The position numbers were made by a program, and so were the translations under genes. DNA of 64,000 bases, from positions 992,001 to 1,056,000 of the forward strand of contig NC_020156.1 in assembly GCF_000332115.1 (NCBI RefSeq). The letters are read 5' to 3'. Every line of letters starts with the position of its first letter. Position 1 is the first letter of the stretch. The notes below the pieces were generated by a model, which made no database searches, was not told the DNA's origin, and saw only the letters and a program-made list of their open reading frames with translations. Positions 42,652 to 52,399 of this stretch are shown here, piece by piece. The DNA comes from Nonlabens dokdonensis DSW-6. GTDB lineage: Bacteria > Bacteroidota > Bacteroidia > Flavobacteriales > Flavobacteriaceae.

Positions 42652-43011
42652 TATTATGGAGTCGGTTTTTTCGTTTATTATAAGTACGCAAATATGGTAC
42701 TAATGGTTTGCATAAATAGTGACTATTTCTCACAAAACTGTCACTATTAACTCTTAAGTCTCCTAAGTAAGGCAAAATATACGAGTTTGAGGGAAGAATT
42801 TGTTATCTTTTGATCTTATTCATAGCTACGGACTGAAGTCAGCAGCTATGAATATTTTGAGCTATTGGTTCTGTTTCCCACGTTCTGGTCTCGAAAAATT
42901 TGGCAAAAGTATCATCTGTCTATGGTAATCAGATTTGATAAGTTTAATCCCATCCCTAACACTTCTCAAAGTGATGAGAACTTAAAGAACAAACTTCAAA
43001 TGATCTTATTT
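42652..43011. other. Gene-free stretch with one imperfect palindrome
   Basis: 360 bases. Apart from the upstream region of arsS and the palindromic element at 42817-42863 I see no structure or ORF of note. Confidence 0.6.
42817..42863. repeat. Imperfect palindrome, family CATAG..ACGGACT
   Basis: CATAGCTACGGACTGAAGTC continues to AGCTATGAATATTTTGAGC. It is a diverged relative of the perfect palindrome at 43364-43403, sharing the right flank AATATTTTGAGC/AATATTTGAGC. Confidence 0.8.
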
Positions 43012-43338
43012 TCATGCATCATTAATGCAATAATCCAATAATATTTTAGCAAGTTGAGCATCTGTTAAATTATCATTGGAACTCTCCATAGAGTCTTTTA
43101 TGAAATCTAAAAAAGCATAGAAATCAATTAGGTTATAATATTTGACATTGTTAATATCAAATTCAATAGTTCCTTTAGTTTTTTCAATCTCAAGAAACTT
43201 TACTTTGTTATTTAAAGAAAAAGGTTTCTGCATGTAAATTTCAACAACCTCTGATTCCATATTTAGATGGTTGTTCTTAAAGAACTCCTCTTTGCTTCTA
43301 TTTTCTTTGAAATATTTAATTAATTCTGCTAAGTTCAT
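43012..43338 (-). CDS. Hypothetical protein between paired palindromes
   Basis: A 108-residue soluble, Lys/Glu/Asn-rich protein (MNLAELIKYFKENRSKEEFF ... NLTDAQLAKILLDYCINDA). No membrane segment, signal peptide or recognised domain. Its composition is more A+T-rich than that of the neighbouring metabolic genes. It lies between two related palindromic elements and separates arsS/DUF2064 from the peroxidase-like gene, so it may be a later insertion. An immunity- or Imm-like small protein is possible but unsupported. Confidence 0.6.
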   Translation of the reverse strand: MNLAELIKYFKENRSKEEFFKNNHLNMESEVVEIYMQKPFSLNNKVKFLEIEKTKGTIEFDINNVKYYNLIDFYAFLDFIKDSMESSNDNLTDAQLAKILLDYCINDA

Positions 43339-43363
43339 TTATATAATACTTTTGTTGCTTACC

Positions 43364-43403
43364 ATATTCATAGGTGCGGACTTAAGTCCGCACCTATGAA
43401 TAT
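43364..43403. repeat. 40-bp perfect palindrome
   Basis: The left arm ATATTCATAGGTGCGGACTT is followed directly by its exact reverse complement, centred on CTTAAG. It lies in the gap between the hypothetical gene and the peroxidase-like gene. Confidence 0.95.
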
Positions 43404-43528
43404 TTGAGCGGTAGATTTTAAACAATAAATGAATCCTGCTAAAAAATCAGAACCTTAATAAATCGTAATAGCAATTTTTCACGATAAGCGATACGTAAGA
43501 CTTTGCTTAGGCAAAGTTAATGTCCTAC

Positions 43529-43864
43529 TTACATCTCTAATTTATTCACCTTATTCATCATTTGTACACCGTGGACTAGTGTAGCGCCTCCTTGAATTGC
43601 TCCAGCAACATGTACAGCTTCCATCATTTCTTCTTTAGTAATACCTCTTTTTAGGCCATCGCTCGTATATGCATCAATACAATAAGGGCAGTGTACAGTA
43701 TGTGAAACAGCTAAAGCGATAAGGGATTTTTCTCTAGCTGTTAAAGCTCCTTCTTCAAATACTTTACCGTAGTAATCAAAAAACTTCTCTCCTAGTTCTT
43801 CACTCCATTCTGTTATTTTACCAAATTTTTTAAGATCCTTAGGATCGTAATATGTCTTTTGCAT
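43529..43864 (-). CDS. Arsenosugar-associated AhpD-like peroxidase protein
   Basis: The 111-residue protein is a carboxymuconolactone-decarboxylase/AhpD-fold protein. The redox pair CPYC lies in LIALAVSHTVHCPYCIDAYTSDGLKRG (about residues 57-60), followed by EEMMEAVHVAGAIQGGATLVHG. This subfamily is annotated as an arsenosugar-biosynthesis-associated peroxidase-like protein and normally neighbours ArsS. Here it is separated from arsS by about 870 bases holding an unknown gene and two palindromes. Confidence 0.85.
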   Translation of the reverse strand: MQKTYYDPKDLKKFGKITEWSEELGEKFFDYYGKVFEEGALTAREKSLIALAVSHTVHCPYCIDAYTSDGLKRGITKEEMMEAVHVAGAIQGGATLVHGVQMMNKVNKLEM

Positions 43865-43963
43865 GTTTTATTTTTTTTTAAAAATCTAAAGTACTACATC
43901 TAGCAGCAACGACCAATTGATTACATCTTGTAGCAACATTGGAGAATAAATTTGGGACGCAAT

Positions 43964-43993
43964 AAAAAAGGCTCTCAGATTAGAAAGCCTTTT
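43964..43993 (-). terminator. Terminator after the first GH13 gene
   Basis: On the minus strand AAAAGGCT, a 12-base loop and AGCCTTTTTT form a stem followed by T residues, just beyond the stop at 44012. Confidence 0.8.
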
Positions 43994-44011
43994 AAATAAA
44001 TAATTAAGTTC

Positions 44012-45439
44012 TTATTTTTCTAGTGTTAGAATGCGATAGCCATACGGCGGTAAGTCCAGTCTATTTTCTTCTGTGAATTTTGTAGAGCCACCTCTTAAAG
44101 CGTCAGATACTGTTCCTTGAAGACCTTCAACTTTTACATTTTGTCTATTTTCAGAAAAATTTGCTATATAAAAAATGGTCTCACCATCTTTTTCTCTTTT
44201 AATAGCATAAATGCTTGAATCATCGCTAGTTTTTAATCGTTCATAACTTGCGGCATTTTTTCCACCGTGTAATGCAGGGTTATTAGCCTTAAGCGCTCCT
44301 AACTTTTTCATGATGTCCCAAGTTTTACCTTTGGTTTTAGGAATGGTATCTTTCTCAAAGAATTTTAATCGGTAGTCCATATCGTATTCTTGACCAGAAT
44401 AAATTAATGGCATTCCAGGAATCACATAAGAGAACGCTAGCATAGTTTGCGCCTTATCTCCCATTCTTTCATTTACAGATCCGTTCCATGAATTTTCATC
44501 ATGATTAGTAATGAAATTCATTAAGATATCATCTTCCTCATAGTTTTCTTTATTCCGTTGCATGTACTCGTCCCATTTATCAACTGTAGCTTTTCCTTGA
44601 GCTAGTTCATTCATAATGTGATGTCCTTCCCAGTTGTAACCCATATCAAAAGCCTGTCTGAAAAGATCTTTCTTTTCACTTTCTGCCAGCATAAATAAAG
44701 GCTTCTGTTTCTGCAGGTTTTCACTCGCATAATTCCAAAACTCTGTAGGAACCTCATGAGCTACATCACATCTAAAACCATCAATATCAAATTCTGTTAC
44801 CCAATGCGTCATTGCACCAGTCATAGCGTCCCATAAATCGTGATTATCGTAATTAAGATCAGCGGTATCTGTCCAGTCTGTTCCTGCTGGATGCATCATT
44901 TTGCCGTTTTCATCTTTGGTATAAAAATCTGGATACTTCTTCATCCATACATTGTCCCAACCGGTGTGATTTGCTACCCAATCAAGAATAACATACATAC
45001 CATTATCGTGAGCAGTTTTTATTAAATTCATTAGATCTGCATCGGTACCTAAATCCGGATTCACCTTTTCATAATTTGCTATTGCATAATAACTACCTAG
45101 GTATTTTTCTCTCTCTTTAGGATCTTTGATATCTTCTACCAGTAAATCACCATGAGCTTTTCTATTCTTTTCAGATATAGGAAAAATAGGCATCAACCAG
45201 ATCACTTTTACACCTAACTCTTTAAGCTGTGGTATGTCTTTTGTAAACTCATTAAAAGTTCCTTCTGGCGAGTATTGTCTTATGTTTGCCTCATAAATAA
45301 TCGCATTTTCAAGATCTTCATCTTGAATAGGTGTGTAGGCAACTTCTGTTGTTTCTTCTAACTCAACGGTCTCTTTTTTGTCTTCTTTACAAGCAAAAAT
45401 TAGGGTCAATGTTAATAATCCTAAAATGTATTTTTTCAT
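44012..45439 (-). CDS. GH13 alpha-amylase-family lipoprotein
   Basis: The 475-residue lipoprotein (MKKYILGLLTLTLIFAC) has a complete GH13 barrel: YVILDWVANHTG (region I), FDIDGFRCDVAHEVP (region II, nucleophile Asp), PLFMLAESEKK (region III, acid Glu) and FITNHDENSWNGS (region IV, Asp). A short beta domain ends the protein (PYGYRILTLEK). It is probably an envelope-attached alpha-glucanase that cuts starch-type oligosaccharides. It is the last gene of the minus-strand maltose cluster and is followed by a terminator. Confidence 0.93.
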   Translation of the reverse strand: MKKYILGLLTLTLIFACKEDKKETVELEETTEVAYTPIQDEDLENAIIYEANIRQYSPEGTFNEFTKDIPQLKELGVKVIWLMPIFPISEKNRKAHGDLLVEDIKDPKEREKYLGSYYAIANYEKVNPDLGTDADLMNLIKTAHDNGMYVILDWVANHTGWDNVWMKKYPDFYTKDENGKMMHPAGTDWTDTADLNYDNHDLWDAMTGAMTHWVTEFDIDGFRCDVAHEVPTEFWNYASENLQKQKPLFMLAESEKKDLFRQAFDMGYNWEGHHIMNELAQGKATVDKWDEYMQRNKENYEEDDILMNFITNHDENSWNGSVNERMGDKAQTMLAFSYVIPGMPLIYSGQEYDMDYRLKFFEKDTIPKTKGKTWDIMKKLGALKANNPALHGGKNAASYERLKTSDDSSIYAIKREKDGETIFYIANFSENRQNVKVEGLQGTVSDALRGGSTKFTEENRLDLPPYGYRILTLEK

Positions 45440-45498
45440 TTACTTTATTTTAATTGTTACGATCAAATTTCAATATTAGTTTTTAAATGAGAAAAGTA

Positions 45499-47859
45499 TC
45501 ACTTCTTTTCTTCACTTTTTTCATCCTTCATTTGCAAAATCATGAAGTTACCAGGTTTTATCTGGATGTTCTTATCTGTTACCACAGCGTTTATTGCAGT
45601 ACCGCTTTCGCGAAAGCGTTCATTATTAGCAACCATATTTAAGATCAATCCTGTCTCGTTAAAGAAAACTGTGGTTTGCTCTCCAAAATAGCGACGTTGA
45701 ATGTCCAAAATACCATTACTCTCTGACATCACTTGAGTCGTCCCGTATAAAAGCGACATGGAATTACGCCTCAGTTTTACTAATTCCTGAACCAACTCGC
45801 GCAGGTTTGTCTCCCGATCAGAAAGGTTATCAAACTTCATCATCCTGCGGTTATCAGGATCGTTTGCACCTATCGAGCCATATTCATCACCATAATAAAT
45901 CACTGGCACGCCTGGCATGGTCATATTAAAAGCCTGCAACATACCTAATCGGTCATAAGCGGTAGAATCACTCATGACTATGTCTCGTGTCCAGCCAGCT
46001 TTCTTTGCGTCTTCATCAAATCTCACATCGCCACTCGCATAACTTATGAATCGTGCACGATCTTGATTTCCTGAAATATTTCCCATCAAATGATGGTGAC
46101 CGTAATACTCTAATCCTTTTTTTAAGGTTTCTGTCAAGTTTGCATAATCGCTATCCGCTTTCGCGAAAGCGGAAACAGCAGCATCATACTGATTAAAATC
46201 AAACTGCGCATCTAGCATTCCTGTACTTACATAGCTTCTAATCAAATCGTAAGAACCGTAAGTTTCTCCTATTTGATAAATAGGCCTGTCGGTATTATTG
46301 CGTACTTTTTGAGTCAATGTTCTCCAATATTCTTCTGGCACATGTTTGGTCGCATCATGACGAAATCCATCTAATTTATACTCGGTAACCCAATACAAAG
46401 CACTATCTGTCATTTTTTCTACCACTTCTGGTTTAGAAAAATCGAGCGTAGGCATAAACGTATCAAACCAAGTGGTTAACCTTTGGTCGTCCCATCGCTC
46501 TGTGTTTAAACTTCCATCTTCAAGATATAAGTTAGTCGCCCATTCTGGATGATTTTTATAAACAGGATGCTCTTCATGAACATGATTTGCCACATAATCG
46601 AGAATCACATTCATGTCTCTTTTATGTGCTTCTTCAATGATCTCTTTCATGACTTTTTCATCACCAAAACGGTAATCTACCTTTGTATTAGAAATAGGCC
46701 AGTAACCGTGGTAACCGCTAAATTTTGTGCGCGGCTCTGGCCACAAGCCGTATGCACCTTCTGGATTCTGAGTAATAGGTGATAACCAAATCGTGTTGAT
46801 TCCCATTTCTTCAAAGTAGCCGTCATTTATTTTCTCCAACACACCAGCCAGATCACCACCCATGTAATTGGCTGCGGGCAAAATCTCTGGATCGGGAACT
46901 GGTTTAGTATTGGATGTGTCTCCGTCTAGAAAACGATCTACCATCATAAAGTACAATACTTGAGTATGGAAATCGCTTCTAGCTAGTTTTGTTGGATCTT
47001 TTACAACCTGGCTGTCTTGCACTGGAATCAAAAGGTCGTTTGTGCGGCCATTTTCATCGCTGGCATAAACACGTACGAGTTGTGTTTTAGAAATACGGTC
47101 AGAGAAATCTACTTTAGGTAGTTGCACTGTGAATGTGTTTCCTTCTTTTTGAGCTTCTATTTTTTGGTTTTCATAGAGAATCACAACGTTATCTAATTCT
47201 CCAGTAGACTGAAAAGTAAATCCTTGATCTAGAATCTCTCCGTAGGACAATTGTGCTGGATTTGCTTTACGGCTGTTATCAATAACACGATTAAAACCGC
47301 CCATTCCATTGCTAACCACGTTAGGCTCATTTCCTGTTAGTTTTTCTTCTTTTCCACCTTCCAGAAATAGGTATTGGAATTTACCTTGTGGAACTGTTGC
47401 TCGATATATGATTTTACCATCAACCACTTCTGTATCTTGTGGTGCCCAATTGGTAAACTCTCCTTTTATTCGGACGTTTTTAAAATTCCCAGAATATGGA
47501 ATTTCTATTGTTTTGCTCGTGCTTCTAAAAACAGGAATATCGTTTCTTATTCCTTTTGTCCATAAAGTGATGTGTGTTACAAATGGTGCGCCTCCTATCT
47601 CTATTTCATCTACTTCAAATGTAAAAACGCTATCAATATTTACGCCTTCTCGTTGTGCTATCCCTACATTTAAACTTATGCTATCTGGTTTTATATCACC
47701 CAAATAATCGGCATAGATTAGCTCTGTATTTCCCGTAGCATTTTCATAAATAGGCGTAGTCATCACCTGGATAACACTGGCTTTTGCTAACTCTTCTTCT
47801 TTTTTAGTATCGCAGCTTAGAATTAAAATTGCGATGAGTAGGATTAGTATGTTTTTCAT
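45499..47859 (-). CDS. GH13 alpha-amylase-family lipoprotein with N-terminal carbohydrate-binding-like domain
   Basis: The 786-residue lipoprotein (MKNILILLIAILILSC) has an N-terminal beta domain with a CBM20/48-like segment (VRIKGEFTNWAPQDTEVVDGKIIYRATVPQGKFQYLFLEGG, about 128-168). The catalytic barrel shows VILDYVANHVH, KLDGFRHDATKHVP (nucleophile), PIYQIGETYGS (acid) and ISGNQDRARF, where the usual NHD is NQD. The size and layout match SusG-like surface amylases. Two copies of the 16-bp palindrome lie in this gene, in different reading frames (ADSAFAKA-type at 46156, RFRES at 45603). Confidence 0.92.
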   Translation of the reverse strand: MKNILILLIAILILSCDTKKEEELAKASVIQVMTTPIYENATGNTELIYADYLGDIKPDSISLNVGIAQREGVNIDSVFTFEVDEIEIGGAPFVTHITLWTKGIRNDIPVFRSTSKTIEIPYSGNFKNVRIKGEFTNWAPQDTEVVDGKIIYRATVPQGKFQYLFLEGGKEEKLTGNEPNVVSNGMGGFNRVIDNSRKANPAQLSYGEILDQGFTFQSTGELDNVVILYENQKIEAQKEGNTFTVQLPKVDFSDRISKTQLVRVYASDENGRTNDLLIPVQDSQVVKDPTKLARSDFHTQVLYFMMVDRFLDGDTSNTKPVPDPEILPAANYMGGDLAGVLEKINDGYFEEMGINTIWLSPITQNPEGAYGLWPEPRTKFSGYHGYWPISNTKVDYRFGDEKVMKEIIEEAHKRDMNVILDYVANHVHEEHPVYKNHPEWATNLYLEDGSLNTERWDDQRLTTWFDTFMPTLDFSKPEVVEKMTDSALYWVTEYKLDGFRHDATKHVPEEYWRTLTQKVRNNTDRPIYQIGETYGSYDLIRSYVSTGMLDAQFDFNQYDAAVSAFAKADSDYANLTETLKKGLEYYGHHHLMGNISGNQDRARFISYASGDVRFDEDAKKAGWTRDIVMSDSTAYDRLGMLQAFNMTMPGVPVIYYGDEYGSIGANDPDNRRMMKFDNLSDRETNLRELVQELVKLRRNSMSLLYGTTQVMSESNGILDIQRRYFGEQTTVFFNETGLILNMVANNERFRESGTAINAVVTDKNIQIKPGNFMILQMKDEKSEEKK
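45603..45618. repeat. 16-bp palindrome, copy 13 (exact, intragenic)
   Basis: Near the C-terminal end of the GH13 lipoprotein gene, read in the RFRES frame. Confidence 0.95.
46156..46171. repeat. 16-bp palindrome, copy 14 (exact, intragenic)
   Basis: Second copy in the same GH13 gene, read in frame as AFAKA inside the catalytic barrel (AVSAFAKADSDY). Confidence 0.95.
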
Positions 47860-48193
47860 TTTATATTTTCAATCTAAATGTTTCACTTATGCGCAAGCCC
47901 CATTGTCCTGCGGACATTTCCCCAAAGGGGAAAATTTTACTGTGTCGCTCTGCTCCTTCTTTAGTTCCCATTGTCTTTTCTTCGACATGCTCAGTACAAG
48001 GCGGAAATTATGCATTCCTCTCCTTTTCACTAATGTGTTTTCACTCTTGCGCCAACACCCTTTGTCCTGCGGACACTATGCATTCCTCTCGCAAAAAGCT
48101 CGTCGGATGCAAGAAGGGAAACCTAGAAACAAACATCTCGATGCAGCCAACCTCACAGGTTTTGAAAACCTGTGAGGTTTGGCGGTAATTTAA
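47860..48193. other. Gene-free stretch with small hairpins and a long hairpin
   Basis: 334 bases between two GH13 genes. Two copies of TGTCCTGCGGACA (about 47903 and 48064) and CCCCAAAGGGG form short hairpins, and TTCGACATGCTCAG resembles a common Bacteroidetes intergenic repeat. A 15-bp stem hairpin lies at 48149-48179. The short ORFs here run through these repeats and are not convincing genes. Confidence 0.65.
48149..48179. repeat. AACCTCACAGGTT-family hairpin
   Basis: AACCTCACAGGTTTT, one G, then AAAACCTGTGAGGTT: a 15-bp perfect stem with a one-base loop, immediately after the stop of the upstream GH13 gene. It belongs to the same AACCTSNSAGGTT family as 31814 and 35865. Confidence 0.85.
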
Positions 48194-50173
48194 TTAAAAC
48201 CATCTTGGTCCACTACCTCGATGATCTAGATCTATAACTAAACTCGTTTTCCCTTTAACCTTGATGTTTTTTGTCAAATCAAATAGCTCGTTTGTTAAGA
48301 TATCCTGACCTTTTTTTCTTCCATCAATACCTTCTGCGAACTTATTCAAATCTAAAGTGACTTGTTCTGTATTATTATTAATGATTATCATAACTCTACT
48401 TTCATGTAAAGCTAAACCGACTTGTCCCGTAGATCGCAGCTCTTCATGAGCATACCTAAAATAGACATAACAATTATTCTCTGGAACATATTGTAGTAAT
48501 TTGCCGTTATGGATTACTTCTTTATTCCTTCTGTAATTGAGTAGTTTTTTAGTGAAATCTTGATAGGCTTTTTGCTCTTTTGATGGTTTATCAAATGCAT
48601 TTACAACATCGCCGTTCCAGCCACCAGGGAAATCTCTACGTATATCGCCATCACCATCAGTATCTCTATTTCCTCCCATTCCTATCTCGTCACCATAATA
48701 GATTTGTGGAATTCCTCTAGTGGTTAAAACTAAAGTCATGGCTAGTTTGTATTTGGCAAGGTCACCGTTATACAATCCGTTACCGTTGATGCGATTAGTA
48801 TCGTGGTTTCCTGCAAAAACTAAGATGTTATCAATATCTGGATATAAGAAGTCGTTGACAAAATTCTCATACACCTTTGACATTCCTTTGTCCCAGCCTT
48901 GTTCATTTTCATTAAAAGCAACCATAATAGCATCGTGTAGCGTAAAATCCATGACACTAGGTAGATGTGTATTGTAATCTTGAATAGCGGCAATTTTTGA
49001 GTCTTTTTGCCAGTAAGCAATTTGAGCCTGATCATGCAACCATGTTTCTCCTACGATATTGAAATTAGGATATTCATCCATGATTGCTTTGGTCCATTTT
49101 GCGATTCCTTCTTTCTCGTTGTAAGAATAAGTATCTACTCTCAAACCATCTAAACCAGCGTACTCAATCCACCAAATGGTATTCTGAATCAAATAATTTA
49201 ATGCTAAAGGTTCGCTTTGATTGATATCTGGCATGGTGCTTACAAACCAACCTTTTTCTGCATAAATGGCATCTCTTTTACTTACGTTTGGGTCCATTTG
49301 TGTGGTCTGTCGGTAAGAAGAATTTGCATATCCAGCTACTGGGAAGTCCTTGCCTTCATTATCATCAAATTGATGAATCCAAGTTTTCGTCGGCAAATCT
49401 TGCATCATCCAGTGCGTCGCGCCCCAATGATTAGTCACATAATCCATGATCAACTTCATATCACGTTTATGCAATTCATCACCAAGACGTTTATAATCTT
49501 CATTAGTTCCATAACGTGGATCGATCTTGTATAAATCACTTTGCGCATAGGTATGATAAGAGTAACGCGCATCATTATCTTCTAACAATGGCGTACTCCA
49601 GATGGCAGTTGCCCCTAAATCATCAATATAATCTAGATGATCGATAATTCCTTGAATATCGCCACCATGACGACCACCTTTGAAGTCGCGGTTTGCTTTT
49701 TCAGCAAGTCCTTCTACCGTATCATTAGATGGATCTCCATTTGCAAAACGATCTGGCATGATTAAATAAATGGCATCGCTGGAGTCAAATCCTTTTCTTT
49801 CTTTACTATTTTGTTGTCTTTCTAATAAGTCATAAACAATAGCAATAGTATCACCTTCATTACAATCTTCTGTACATAAATTGATATTGTAACGATTAGG
49901 CTCGATACTCATATCAAAGGTTACAAATAGGTAATTTGGATTATCAGTCTTACGCACATTCAAAATTGTCAAGTCGCTTCTTACCTCATCAAATTTGGCA
50001 ATATTTGGGCCATGAAACATAACTTCTACCTCGTTATGTTCCATCCCAGACCACCAAAATCTAGGTTCTATATGTTCTAAAGGTAGTTCTACCTCGGTGT
50101 ATTGTGCTGTTACCGCTTTCGCGAAAGCGAGACTAAGAAGAATACTTAAAACTATAGTTATATGTTTTATCAT
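48194..50173 (-). CDS. GH13 cyclomaltodextrinase/neopullulanase-like enzyme (SusA type)
   Basis: The 659-residue protein has a signal peptide (MIKHITIVLSILLSLAFAKAVTAQ), whose AFAKA comes from the palindrome at 50115. The N-terminal domain begins IEPRFWWSGMEHNEVEVMFHGPNI, the cyclomaltodextrinase N-domain signature. The barrel carries LIMDYVTNHWG, AGLDGLRVDTYSYNEKE (nucleophile Asp), FNIVGETWLHDQ (acid Glu) and FAGNHDTNRI. A C-terminal beta domain completes the family layout. It would hydrolyse short alpha-glucans in the periplasm. Confidence 0.93.
   Translation of the reverse strand: MIKHITIVLSILLSLAFAKAVTAQYTEVELPLEHIEPRFWWSGMEHNEVEVMFHGPNIAKFDEVRSDLTILNVRKTDNPNYLFVTFDMSIEPNRYNINLCTEDCNEGDTIAIVYDLLERQQNSKERKGFDSSDAIYLIMPDRFANGDPSNDTVEGLAEKANRDFKGGRHGGDIQGIIDHLDYIDDLGATAIWSTPLLEDNDARYSYHTYAQSDLYKIDPRYGTNEDYKRLGDELHKRDMKLIMDYVTNHWGATHWMMQDLPTKTWIHQFDDNEGKDFPVAGYANSSYRQTTQMDPNVSKRDAIYAEKGWFVSTMPDINQSEPLALNYLIQNTIWWIEYAGLDGLRVDTYSYNEKEGIAKWTKAIMDEYPNFNIVGETWLHDQAQIAYWQKDSKIAAIQDYNTHLPSVMDFTLHDAIMVAFNENEQGWDKGMSKVYENFVNDFLYPDIDNILVFAGNHDTNRINGNGLYNGDLAKYKLAMTLVLTTRGIPQIYYGDEIGMGGNRDTDGDGDIRRDFPGGWNGDVVNAFDKPSKEQKAYQDFTKKLLNYRRNKEVIHNGKLLQYVPENNCYVYFRYAHEELRSTGQVGLALHESRVMIIINNNTEQVTLDLNKFAEGIDGRKKGQDILTNELFDLTKNIKVKGKTSLVIDLDHRGSGPRWF
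50115..50130. repeat. 16-bp palindrome, copy 15 (exact, in signal peptide)
   Basis: Encodes the AFAKA of the signal peptide of the SusA-like enzyme. Confidence 0.95.
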
Positions 50174-50215
50174 GTATCTAAATTTTGATTTCGTTTTATA
50201 GCAAGAAAATCATAT

Positions 50216-52399
<2,184 letters not shown>

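Noticed and set aside
47834..48188. Two plus-strand ORFs of about 100 residues
   Set aside because: They cross repeated hairpin sequences between two GH13 genes, begin inside the upstream gene antisense and show no protein-like conservation pattern.
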